32,803 bases of DNA from Oscillospiraceae bacterium (GTDB lineage Bacteria; Bacillota; Clostridia; Oscillospirales; Oscillospiraceae): contig JAGAMN010000019.1 of assembly GCA_017624715.1 (NCBI GenBank), positions 1 to 32,803 on the forward strand. The letters run 5' to 3'. The position numbers and the translations under genes are program-made. Under the pieces are notes generated by a model, which saw nothing but the letters and a program-made list of their open reading frames with translations, searched no databases and was not told the origin of the DNA. Within the stretch, counting starts at the first letter, position 1. The number at the start of each line of letters is the position of its first letter. Below are positions 6,205-13,486 of the stretch, in pieces.

Positions 6205-6236
6205 TGTTGCCTCTTAATGAATTTGTGGAAATTATA

Positions 6237-6677
6237 TTACTTAAATTCAAGGTTGATAATATCCATCGCAACGTCAAGGTTAGTCAGTACAACCACACAA
6301 CCGTCGCGTGCAATTCTCCAATTATTAGAGTTCTCACCCTTTGCAAAATATTCAATGTTCAATTCTGCAAAATTGGTTGCCTGTTCCTCGGTAGCGAATG
6401 TAATAAATGTGCAAGACTTGGAATGGTCGCCGTTTTCAATCAAATCATACTGCTTAACGATTTCAACGGTAAAGTCGCCGCCCATAAACGCAATTTCACT
6501 GTTTGTAAGCGAGGTTGCACGTTCGCATTCTTCCTCTGTGATGTAGCACATACCTTCGGTCAAGCCCTTTTCCTTGAGCTTTTCGATACTCTTATCCATA
6601 TCGAATTTTCCGGCACAGCCAACGAGAAGCATAGCGAATACTGCCAATACGGCTACAAGTGATACGATTTTTTTCAT
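6237..6677 (-). CDS. Small lipoprotein, 146 aa
   Basis: A predicted membrane-anchored lipoprotein. The signal MKKIVSLVAVLAVFAMLLVGC has the lipobox LVGC with Cys21. The start follows AAGGAG. The mature part is a small alpha/beta domain with FITFATEEQATNFAELNIEYFAK and a WRIARDGCVVVLTN strand pair. The same pattern of (Y/F)ITF...EEQA...W(R/L)...G occurs in the next gene upstream (6711-7127), so the two are probably distant paralogues. Function is unknown. It is AT-rich like the rest of the block and follows the other two lipoprotein genes on the same strand. Confidence 0.75.
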   Translation of the reverse strand: MKKIVSLVAVLAVFAMLLVGCAGKFDMDKSIEKLKEKGLTEGMCYITEEECERATSLTNSEIAFMGGDFTVEIVKQYDLIENGDHSKSCTFITFATEEQATNFAELNIEYFAKGENSNNWRIARDGCVVVLTNLDVAMDIINLEFK

Positions 6678-6710
6678 AGTGTTTTTTCTCCTTTTATTTG
6701 TTTTTGCTTT

Positions 6711-7127
6711 TTATTTAATAAGCTCGTTGAATGGCTTTATTAACTTGGAATTATAATAACTGTATTCAATTTTTCCGTAAGTTCCGGTTTTGAGCCATCG
6801 ACTTTCTCCGCTTACAGTAGCATACAACCATACTGCCAAATTGTATTTATCTGTTTCAGCAGCTTCTTCGGCTTGTTCATCTGTAAAGCAAGTTGTGAAG
6901 TAGATGTAATCGCTGTCAGAATCTTCGGTTAAACTCGCTTTTATGTAGCAAAGCTGTGAGCCTTCTGCCTGCGTCTTATGCTCTCCGTGTGTCACGAAAT
7001 AGCCTGCATCCTCGTATGCCTTTATAATATCCTCGCAGGATATTTCTTTCGGCTCGGCGCTATTACCGCAAGCCGTAAACAAAAAGCAGAGCGAGAGCAG
7101 TAAAAGTATTGATATTATCTTTTTCAT
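6711..7127 (-). CDS. Small lipoprotein, 138 aa
   Basis: The signal MKKIISILLLLSLCFLFTAC has lipobox FTAC at Cys20, followed by GNSAE. The mature domain contains DIIKAYEDAGYFVTHGEHK, YIYFTTCFTDEQAEEAAE and SRWLKTGTYGKIEYSYY, similar in layout to the 146-aa lipoprotein downstream. Only 2 bases separate its ATG from the stop of the preceding lipoprotein gene, which implies coupled translation. No catalytic motif is seen; a surface binding or sensing role is a guess. Confidence 0.75.
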   Translation of the reverse strand: MKKIISILLLLSLCFLFTACGNSAEPKEISCEDIIKAYEDAGYFVTHGEHKTQAEGSQLCYIKASLTEDSDSDYIYFTTCFTDEQAEEAAETDKYNLAVWLYATVSGESRWLKTGTYGKIEYSYYNSKLIKPFNELIK

Positions 7128-7129
7128 AG

Positions 7130-7681
7130 TTATTCTTCGTTTAATACATAGAAGCCACTAAGGGGGGCTTCTGATTTGTAATCGAGTGTAATTAAGGTGT
7201 TATACGAAAAATCCTTCGTTCCGTATTCAAGTGTCTTGGTTTCATAGTCATAAATTGAAATGATGCAAAAAATTAGTTTACCGTCCTCGTCAAGAGTGCC
7301 ATCGGAATAAACAAATCTGTAAGCGCTGTCAACGTTAAATTCAGAAAGCTCGGTTGCAGGCTCAAAGTAATATGTAGTCAATGATCCTGCCAAAGTGCCT
7401 TTTTGTTCTCCGCGTGTTCCAAAATACTTGAAATTCTGCGATTTAAGATATTCAAACACCTCGGAGACATAGGCTTCGCGCTCCTTGCTTGTGAAGCTAA
7501 CGTAAATATCCTCATCGTTATGTTTTATGTAATCCTTTGTGATTGTGGGCAAATCACCTACAAGGCATTGTGTAAGTTTTTCTTCTGAAAACCATTTGTT
7601 TTCTTTGTGCGCACTACCGCACGATGCAAGACAGCATAAGCATAAAACTGCTGTCAAGCATAAAGATAATAACTTTTTCAT
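7130..7681 (-). CDS. Small lipoprotein, 183 aa
   Basis: First gene of the three-lipoprotein group. The signal MKKLLSLCLTAVLCLCCLASC has lipobox LASC at Cys21, then GSAHKENKW. The start follows TAGGAGGT. The mature part includes YVSFTSKEREAYVSEVFEYLKSQNFKYFGTRGEQ, where the helix-turn before GTRGEQKGTLAG resembles the HGEHKTQAEG turn of the next lipoprotein, suggesting all three share one fold. Function was not recognised. The gene lies about 310 bases downstream of rlmD on the same strand, so it may use a weak local promoter or read-through. Confidence 0.75.
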   Translation of the reverse strand: MKKLLSLCLTAVLCLCCLASCGSAHKENKWFSEEKLTQCLVGDLPTITKDYIKHNDEDIYVSFTSKEREAYVSEVFEYLKSQNFKYFGTRGEQKGTLAGSLTTYYFEPATELSEFNVDSAYRFVYSDGTLDEDGKLIFCIISIYDYETKTLEYGTKDFSYNTLITLDYKSEAPLSGFYVLNEE

Positions 7682-7992
7682 TTGATTTACCTCCTAAACA
7701 CTAACAACAACTTATTTTACGGAATCCTATTAATTGGTTCATGGAAACATATCAACTGTATAAATACTTTGTGGCACTTGTATTTTTAAGAAAATTAGGT
7801 GATTCTCGTTTGCAAATTGCCGTTTTTATACGATATGTTATACCAAACAGGTGTAAATTGAAGTTTCGAGCTTCGCTCAAAATCATCATTTGTCCCTATG
7901 TGATTTCGAGGTGTTTTTGATTTCAAACACATCTTTTTGCTCAAAAATCTCTTAAAACGCCGAAAAAAGTGCCATTTTAGGGTCAAAATCGC
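7682..7992. other. AT-rich gap between lipoprotein genes and rlmD
   Basis: No gene is supported. It contains the right copy of the 20-bp direct repeat and several A/T runs. On the - strand a possible weak promoter TTGATA-17-TAATAG lies close to the first lipoprotein gene. No clear terminator follows rlmD. Confidence 0.4.
7880..7899. repeat. 20-bp direct repeat, right copy
   Basis: Identical to 5390-5409 (AAATCATCATTTGTCCCTAT); the match stops at both ends. It lies 94 bases downstream of the rlmD stop codon. Confidence 0.8.
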
Positions 7993-9342
7993 TTATTTTC
8001 GTGACAAACAAACGACCGACTCGACGTGTGCACACCTGGGGAACAGATCCGCTGCCATAGCATTTTTGACCCGATATCCCCGCTGCTTCAGCAGAGCCAC
8101 ATCCCGAGCCAGGGTGGCCGGGTCGCAGGAAACATACACGATCCGCCGGGGAGCCATCCGGGCCAGCGCCTCGATGGTGTCGGCATTCAAGCCCTTCCGG
8201 GGCGGGTCTACCACCGCCACATCGGCTTTGATTCCCTGCTGCTCCAGGCTAAGCGCCGCCTGACCCGCGTCACCGCAGAAAAACTCCGCATTTTCGATGC
8301 CGTTGCGCACCGCATTGTCCTTGGCATCTTCCACCGCCTGGGGCACAACCTCCACGCCGATGACCTTGCCGGCGGCCTTTGCCATGCACAGGGTAATCGT
8401 GCCCACACCGCAATAAAGGTCCAAAACCGTGTCATCTTTCGTGATCTCCGCCTGAGAAATCGCCGCCTCATACAGCCGCTGAGCCTGATGGTGATTCACC
8501 TGATAGAAAGACCGGGGCGACAGCCGAAAATTCAGGCCGCACATGGTGTCCTCAATATACCCCGGGCCATAGAGGACGATCTCCTCATCCCCCAAAATGG
8601 CATTGCCCTTTTTGGTATTTACCGACAGCACCAGGGTCGTAAAGCCCGGCACGGCCTTCAGTTTCTCAATCAACTGCTCCGGCTTGGGGATGGCCCGGCC
8701 ATTCACCGCCAGGCACACCAAAATCTGCCCGCTCACCGCCCCCCGACGGACATAGATATGCCGCAAAAGGCCGGTGTGGGCGGCTTCATCGTAGACGCTC
8801 ACCCGAGTTTGGTTTACATAATCTACAACAATGTCCTTGACCCGATCCGTTTCCCGGGGCAAAATCAGACAGCGGTCATTTTCCACCACCTGATGGGTTC
8901 CCGCCTTAAAAAAACCGGCAAAGGCCTTATTTTTCTTTGCCGCCACCGGATACTGGGCCTTGTTCCGATATTCCCGGCAGGTCGGTGCCCCCAAAATCGG
9001 CACCTCCGTCAGCTTTTCGCCACCCAAACGGTTCAGGCAATCCCGCACTCGCTGGGCTTTCAGCCGGCTCTCCTCCTCGTAATCCATGTGCCAAAAGTCG
9101 CAGCCGCCGCAAAGCTTGGCCACCGGGCAAGCCCGGTTCATCCGATGTTCGGATTTCTCCAGAATCTCCACGATCTTGCCGGAGGCCCAGGTTTTTCCCA
9201 CCTTTTCAATGCGAACGCGGCAGCGCTCCCCGGCGATGGCATTGGGCACGAATACCGTCCACCCCTCAATTTTGGCAATTCCCTGCCCCTCGGCAGTGTA
9301 ATCGGAAATCACTGCCTCATATATTTGATTTTTCTGAAGCAT
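7993..9342 (-). CDS. rlmD: 23S rRNA (uracil-5-)-methyltransferase, RlmD/RlmCD type
   Basis: A SAM-dependent enzyme that makes 5-methyluridine in 23S rRNA. An N-terminal TRAM domain covers about residues 3-60. Cys72, 78 and 81 with Cys158 are placed to hold the 4Fe-4S cluster of this family. The SAM-binding motif is VLDLYCGVGTITLCMA, followed by VVDPPRKGL. The catalytic cysteine is Cys406 in YVSCDPATLARD. Length (449 aa) is normal and the end HVESVVCLSRK is complete. It is the last housekeeping gene of a four-gene operon; the preceding stop codon overlaps its ribosome site. Which uracil it modifies cannot be told (Gram-positive homologues can do two sites). Its 3' end appears to be the attachment point for the accessory array downstream. 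Confidence 0.92.
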   Translation of the reverse strand: MLQKNQIYEAVISDYTAEGQGIAKIEGWTVFVPNAIAGERCRVRIEKVGKTWASGKIVEILEKSEHRMNRACPVAKLCGGCDFWHMDYEEESRLKAQRVRDCLNRLGGEKLTEVPILGAPTCREYRNKAQYPVAAKKNKAFAGFFKAGTHQVVENDRCLILPRETDRVKDIVVDYVNQTRVSVYDEAAHTGLLRHIYVRRGAVSGQILVCLAVNGRAIPKPEQLIEKLKAVPGFTTLVLSVNTKKGNAILGDEEIVLYGPGYIEDTMCGLNFRLSPRSFYQVNHHQAQRLYEAAISQAEITKDDTVLDLYCGVGTITLCMAKAAGKVIGVEVVPQAVEDAKDNAVRNGIENAEFFCGDAGQAALSLEQQGIKADVAVVDPPRKGLNADTIEALARMAPRRIVYVSCDPATLARDVALLKQRGYRVKNAMAADLFPRCAHVESVVCLSRK

Positions 9343-9358
9343 TGGCAGTTTCCTCCCC

Positions 9359-9826
9359 TTACAGAACGGTTTCCATTCCGTATTTTTGGGGCAACAACCC
9401 CATTTTTTCGTAAAACTTCAGGGCGCTTTTATTTTCCGCCCAGACATTTAAGGTCACATTGTACGCACCCAGGCCCTTAGCGTAATCCAGCACTGCTCCG
9501 TACAACGCCTTGCCGATGCCGCCACCACGGCAAGTTTCATCCACGCACAGATCGTCGATGTATACCGTGAGTCTATCCTGTAAAACCGGGTCGCCCTGGG
9601 TATTTTGGAGAATGCAGAAGGCATAGCCCACCACATTTTCCCCATCCTCCGCCACCAAAATGGGGCGATTTTTGTCCTGCAGCAGCGCAGCCAGGGCCTG
9701 TTCGTCGTATTTTTGGGCATCGGCCCGGAAAATATCCGGCCGCCCGTCATAATGCACCCTGCCCACCTGCTTCAGCAGCCGGATCATGGCAGGGATATCT
9801 TCCATTTTCGCAAAACGAATCTGCAT
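9359..9826 (-). CDS. GNAT family N-acetyltransferase
   Basis: A 155-aa single-domain acetyltransferase. Motif A is visible as IDDLCVDETCRGGGIGKALYGAVLDYA, with the acetyl-CoA loop RGGGIG around residues 95-100. The C-terminal NVTLNVWAENKSALKFYEKMGL is the standard motif B. The start follows AAGGAG, which overlaps the stop region of thiN (10 bases between the genes), so it is part of the same operon as thiN and rlmD. The substrate is unknown; sequences like this are often annotated as RimI-like or small-molecule acetyltransferases. Confidence 0.88.
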   Translation of the reverse strand: MQIRFAKMEDIPAMIRLLKQVGRVHYDGRPDIFRADAQKYDEQALAALLQDKNRPILVAEDGENVVGYAFCILQNTQGDPVLQDRLTVYIDDLCVDETCRGGGIGKALYGAVLDYAKGLGAYNVTLNVWAENKSALKFYEKMGLLPQKYGMETVL

Positions 9827-9836
9827 TTTTTACTCC

Positions 9837-10463
9837 TTACCGAATCGGAAATCCGTTTATCCGATCCCACAACACCAGCAAACTGCCGTCCTTTACCTCG
9901 ATTTCGGCTGTTTTTCCAACAAATGCGTTGCTCAGCCCTAAAGGATGCCCGGCGGTCAATACGCCGTCATTCAGTTCGTATTTGAATCCTTGAAGGGTCA
10001 CACCGGAAGCATCGCTTCCCATGCAAAACACCGAGAGTGTGCCCGTAGCCGTTCCGGGAAACACCAGCTTGCCGTTCTTGACCACGGTCACCGCCGTGTC
10101 TTTTCCCAGCAAATAACCCACCGCGCCCCGGTCCGCCAAAAACTGCAGAGTCTGAAAATTGGCCACCGTGTGGTCAAGCCGCTTTCCTGCCAGCGCGCCG
10201 TAGAAAATGAATTCCTCGCAGCCTTCTGCAAGGCCTCGACGCACCGCCAGCATGGAGTCGGAATCGTCTTTCTCCACCGGGAAAACCTCCGCCCCCTGAG
10301 GCGTATAGCCCAGGGAATCAAAATCTCCCAAAATCACATCCGGCTGAACGCCCAGTTTTTTTGTATGCTGAAGTCCCCCATCGGCGGCAATCACCAGCGC
10401 ACCGTCAGGAACGGTAACCGGTGCATCCAGCTCTCCGGCACAAAAAATTACACATCTTTTCAT
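9837..10463 (-). CDS. thiN: Thiamine pyrophosphokinase
   Basis: Transfers pyrophosphate from ATP to thiamine to give thiamine diphosphate. Family motifs are all present: AADGG (about 26-30), GDFDS (46-50), EKDDSDS (64-70) and RLDH (95-98). The C-terminal half has the beta-rich thiamine-binding region. At 208 aa it has the usual length. Its ATG overlaps the stop codon of the lipid kinase gene by 4 bases (ATGA), so translation is coupled. No TPP riboswitch sequence was noticed in front of the operon. Confidence 0.93.
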   Translation of the reverse strand: MKRCVIFCAGELDAPVTVPDGALVIAADGGLQHTKKLGVQPDVILGDFDSLGYTPQGAEVFPVEKDDSDSMLAVRRGLAEGCEEFIFYGALAGKRLDHTVANFQTLQFLADRGAVGYLLGKDTAVTVVKNGKLVFPGTATGTLSVFCMGSDASGVTLQGFKYELNDGVLTAGHPLGLSNAFVGKTAEIEVKDGSLLVLWDRINGFPIR

Positions 10464-11386
10464 ACTTCCACCGGCTCTTTCACCGCAAAACTAAGCCCCT
10501 TGGGGTAGAAGAAACGAACCTTTTCCTTGGCAACAGTCATCTCCACCTTCTGGGCAAGTCGCAGCTCGCCGTCCAGGTTGATGGGGGTGGGCTTGTCGCA
10601 AAGGATGGTAACCTTATCGGTCCTAAAATGCCGCACCAGCTTGGGCAGTTCCTTATAGCGGCCGGACTTATACTTGCCGATGACCGCCGGCACCTGCAGC
10701 CGGGAAACCTTCTTCACCAGCAGCACATCCAGCACCCCATCGGTGGGGTCTGCCGTAGGCACAGGGTTGAAGCCGCCGCCATAAAATCTGCCGTTGCACA
10801 CGCAGATCATGGTCTGCTCGGCATCGATGGTCTCGCCGTTGATCTGCACCACATAATGCTCAGAAATTCCCCGGATCACATTGACCACCGTGGACACCAC
10901 ATAGGCCCGGAAACCGCTGAGCAAGGGTAGGCGCTTGTAGTGGGCAACATCCGTGCCGATCCGGGCATCCAGACCCACGGAGCAGATGTTTAAGGAGATA
11001 TCGTCATTGCATTTGATCAGATCAAAGGTAGCTTCTTCCGCATCCAGCAGCCGCTCCAGGTCAAAAAACGCCTTGGGATCGTCAAAGAGCTTCACAAAAT
11101 CGTTGCCGCTGCCGCCGGACAGCACGGACACCGCCACATTGTCGAATCCTGCCGCACCTGCCACCACCTCGTTCAGCGTACCGTCACCACCGCAGGCGTA
11201 GACCCGGTAATCCTCACCGGTCAGTGCTGCTTCCCGGGTCAGCCGGGTGCACTCACCGGGAGCACCGGATACCTGGATTTCGTAATCCAACCCCTGTTCG
11301 CCGCAGGCCTTTTCGATGATTTCCGTATACATTTTCGTCCGGTCTTTGCTGCCTGCCGCCGGGTTAATGATGAATAAATGCTTCAT
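10460..11386 (-). CDS. Diacylglycerol kinase family lipid kinase
   Basis: A soluble lipid kinase of the DgkB/YegS type, phosphorylating diacylglycerol or a related lipid at the membrane surface. It has the nucleotide-binding NPAAGS at residues 8-13 and the signature GGDGT at 66-70, followed by SGGSGNDFVK. The second domain contains CNGRFYGGGFNPVPTADPTDGVLDVLL and the closing INLDGE. 308 aa is normal. It is first in the operon with thiN, GNAT and rlmD. The ribosome site is AAAGGTGG. Lipid specificity cannot be decided from the sequence. Confidence 0.9.
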   Translation of the reverse strand: MKHLFIINPAAGSKDRTKMYTEIIEKACGEQGLDYEIQVSGAPGECTRLTREAALTGEDYRVYACGGDGTLNEVVAGAAGFDNVAVSVLSGGSGNDFVKLFDDPKAFFDLERLLDAEEATFDLIKCNDDISLNICSVGLDARIGTDVAHYKRLPLLSGFRAYVVSTVVNVIRGISEHYVVQINGETIDAEQTMICVCNGRFYGGGFNPVPTADPTDGVLDVLLVKKVSRLQVPAVIGKYKSGRYKELPKLVRHFRTDKVTILCDKPTPINLDGELRLAQKVEMTVAKEKVRFFYPKGLSFAVKEPVEV

Positions 11387-11425
11387 AAATTGCCACCTTT
11401 CGTGGATTGTTGGCTCCCTTTACTG

Positions 11426-11511
11426 TGTCATTGCGAGCCAGTGGGCACACTGGCGTGGCAATCTCCTTCGATCCGAGGGATTGCCACGTCGCTTTGCTCC
11501 TTGCAATGACA
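11426..11511. repeat. TCATTGCGAG palindromic element (full)
   Basis: Starts TGTCATTGCGAGCCAGTG and ends with the complement GCAATGACA. Internal GTGGCAATC and GATTGCCAC also pair, and each arm has its own small hairpin (CCAGTGGGCACACTGG on the left). It sits between the RNA methyltransferase and the lipid kinase genes. Confidence 0.85.
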
Positions 11512-11519
11512 GAAAAACG

Positions 11520-12644
11520 TTACTTTCTACCGCCCAAATACATATAGTAATCGCACTTGATCATGCCGTTGTAGAGCTTACGCCTCTTGTCCGCCCGGCG
11601 GCCAAAATAATGCTCAAATTCCGGCTCGGAGGTAATGATATACTTCTTCCAGCCGTCCGCAAATTTCAAATGCCGCCCCAGCGCACCATAAAGCCGCTGG
11701 GCGCTGTGCTGCTCCATCATCCGCTGACCGTAGGGAGGATTGCAGATGAGAATGCCGCTGTCGGTGGGCAGGCTCATTTTAGTAGCATCGCCATCCTTGA
11801 AGGTGATGCAATCCGCCACACCGGCCTTTTTCGCATTGGCCATGGCCAGGCTGACGCATTTGGGGTCGTTGTCTGAGCCCAAAATCCGGTAGTTGCCCTT
11901 AAATTCCTTGTCCATCGCCTCGCTCCGGGCAGCGCGCCATATGGCATCATCGGACCAGGCAAAATGCTCCGCGCTGTACCGGCGACCCAGACCCGGTGCC
12001 CGGTTTTTGGCGATCAGCGCTGCCTCAATGGGAATGGTGCCGCTGCCGCAGAAGGGATCCCAAACGAACTCCCTGCCCCGATACTTGGTCAGCATCACCA
12101 TGGCCGCCGCCAAGGTCTCCCGCAGGGGCGCATCGTTGCCTACAGCCCGGTAACCCCGCTTGTGCAGACCTACGCCGGAAGTGTCCAGGTACAGCTGCAC
12201 CCGGTCATTCATGATAGAAAACTGGAGCTGATATTTCGCGCCATCCTCCGGCAGCCAGCTAAGGCCATACTTTTCGCCCAACCGCTTGCAGGCGGCCTTC
12301 TTTACGATAGCCTGGCAATCGGGAACGCTCATTAGCTGGCTGTTCAGGCAGTGACCCTTCACGGGAAACGCACCGTTTTTTGGGATAAAATCCTCCAAAT
12401 TGGCGTTATACACGCCTTGAAACAGCTGTTCAAAGGTCTTTGCCTCAAAATCCGCCAGCACCAGCAAAATCCGCTCGCCGGTCCGCAGATTCACATTGGC
12501 CCGGGCCATGGCGCTTTCATCGCCGGAAAACAGCACCCGGCCGTTCTCCACCCGGACATTTTCCAAATCCAGCCGCCGCAGCTCATCGCCGGCGATACCC
12601 TCCAGGCCGAACAAAGTCGGCACAGCAAATTCAAATTTCGACAT
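11520..12644 (-). CDS. THUMP-domain class I RNA methyltransferase
   Basis: A SAM-dependent guanine-N2 type RNA methyltransferase of the UPF0020/YpsC family. The N-terminal THUMP-type region covers about residues 1-155. The methylase domain has DPFCGSGTIPIEAAL at 196-210 (SAM site) and the catalytic ILICNPPYGQRM with NPPY at 302-305. The start at 12644 follows GGAGG and gives the family-like MSKFEFAVPTLFGLEG. 374 aa matches the single-methylase Gram-positive members rather than the two-domain E. coli RlmL. It is probably an rRNA methylase; the exact site is inferred only by homology. It stands alone between two repeat elements. Confidence 0.88.
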   Translation of the reverse strand: MSKFEFAVPTLFGLEGIAGDELRRLDLENVRVENGRVLFSGDESAMARANVNLRTGERILLVLADFEAKTFEQLFQGVYNANLEDFIPKNGAFPVKGHCLNSQLMSVPDCQAIVKKAACKRLGEKYGLSWLPEDGAKYQLQFSIMNDRVQLYLDTSGVGLHKRGYRAVGNDAPLRETLAAAMVMLTKYRGREFVWDPFCGSGTIPIEAALIAKNRAPGLGRRYSAEHFAWSDDAIWRAARSEAMDKEFKGNYRILGSDNDPKCVSLAMANAKKAGVADCITFKDGDATKMSLPTDSGILICNPPYGQRMMEQHSAQRLYGALGRHLKFADGWKKYIITSEPEFEHYFGRRADKRRKLYNGMIKCDYYMYLGGRK

Positions 12645-12670
12645 AGTATCCTCCAACTGTACAAGCATCA

Positions 12671-12698
12671 TTGTAGGGGCGATTCACGAATCGCCCGC
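12671..12698. repeat. TTGTAGGGGCG hairpin repeat
   Basis: TTGTAGGGGCGATTC followed by its complement GAATCGCCC. Same end sequence as the repeats at 74-84 (inverted) and 18695-18769. It abuts a TCATTGCGAG element. Confidence 0.6.
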
Positions 12699-12700
12699 TT

Positions 12701-12799
12701 TGTCATTGCGAGGGAGCAGAGCGACCGTGGCAATCTCCATAGGTTTCCTCCCGATTTAGAGGGATTGCCACGCCAGTGTGCCCACCGGCTCGCAATGAC
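12701..12799. repeat. TCATTGCGAG palindromic element (full, inverted)
   Basis: Here the GGGAGCAGAGCGACC arm comes first and the CCAGTGTGCCCACCGG arm last, the opposite orientation to the copy at 11426. Ends are TGTCATTGCGAG and CTCGCAATGAC. Confidence 0.85.
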
Positions 12800-12806
12800 G
12801 ATGTAT

Positions 12807-13352
12807 TTACGGAATAATCTTCTTCGGTTTCAGGTATCGCTCCTGCTCGGAGAAGATACAGCCACAAAACTTCTGAATATACATTTCCAGCTCTCGGGCC
12901 TTTTCCTGTCCGGCCTTGAAATAGGGGCGAAAATCCCTGTACAAGAATTCCACACCGTATTCCTTCGCCGCCCGCTCCGCGGTTTCCCGCATCAACTCGT
13001 GATTCTGGTAAGGGCTGATAAACAGGCTGGAAGTAAAGCTGTCAAAGCCACCCTCTTGAGCTTGCCGTGCGGCGTCGAACAGGCGCATTTCGTAGCATTT
13101 TCCGCAGCGGTGGCTGATATCCTCCGCCACTTCCCGGACAAACGGCCGCAGGCCGTAGTCGTCCCGCTCGATCAGGGGCAATTCAATCACTTTGGCATAG
13201 TCCCGGAGGCAATTCCGCCGTTCCCGGTATTCGGTAAAGGGGTGGATATTGGGATTGTACCAATATCCCGTCACCTCAAAATGGTCGGTGCGCAGCACCT
13301 CGATGCACTGATTGGCACAGGGTGCGCAGCAAATATGGAGAAGTGTTTTCAT
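12807..13352 (-). CDS. queH: Epoxyqueuosine reductase QueH
   Basis: Catalyses the last step of queuosine synthesis, reducing epoxyqueuosine in tRNA to queuosine. This is the QueH (DUF208) type and unrelated to QueG. It has HICCAPC at residues 6-12 (Cys8, 9, 12), RCGKCYEMRL with Cys83 and Cys86, and CGCIFSEQERY with Cys163 and Cys165, the set that holds the iron-sulfur and accessory metal sites. 181 aa is normal. The start follows GGAGG. No other queuosine gene lies in the window, so the precursor genes must be elsewhere or queuine is salvaged. It is flanked on both sides by palindromic elements. Confidence 0.93.
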   Translation of the reverse strand: MKTLLHICCAPCANQCIEVLRTDHFEVTGYWYNPNIHPFTEYRERRNCLRDYAKVIELPLIERDDYGLRPFVREVAEDISHRCGKCYEMRLFDAARQAQEGGFDSFTSSLFISPYQNHELMRETAERAAKEYGVEFLYRDFRPYFKAGQEKARELEMYIQKFCGCIFSEQERYLKPKKIIP

Positions 13353-13381
13353 AAATTCCTCCGTTCATAACAAATAGCATG

Positions 13382-13478
13382 GTCATTGCGAACCAGTGCG
13401 CACACTGGTGTGGCAATCTCCTAAGGGATTCTCCTAACCGGGGGATTGCCACGGTCGCTTCGCTCCCTCGCAATGACA
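13382..13478. repeat. TCATTGCGAG palindromic element (full)
   Basis: GTCATTGCGAACCAGTGCGCACACTGG at the left, GATTGCCACGGTCGCTTCGCTCCCTCGCAATGAC at the right, with pairing GGCAATC/GATTGCC inside. It lies between mtaB and queH. Confidence 0.87.
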
Positions 13479-13486
13479 GACCCGTT

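Noticed and set aside
8026-9480. Long + strand open frame (484 aa) opposite rlmD
   Set aside because: It is antisense to a clearly conserved gene, has no ribosome site, and its translation shows no family features; GC-rich codon bias of rlmD explains it.
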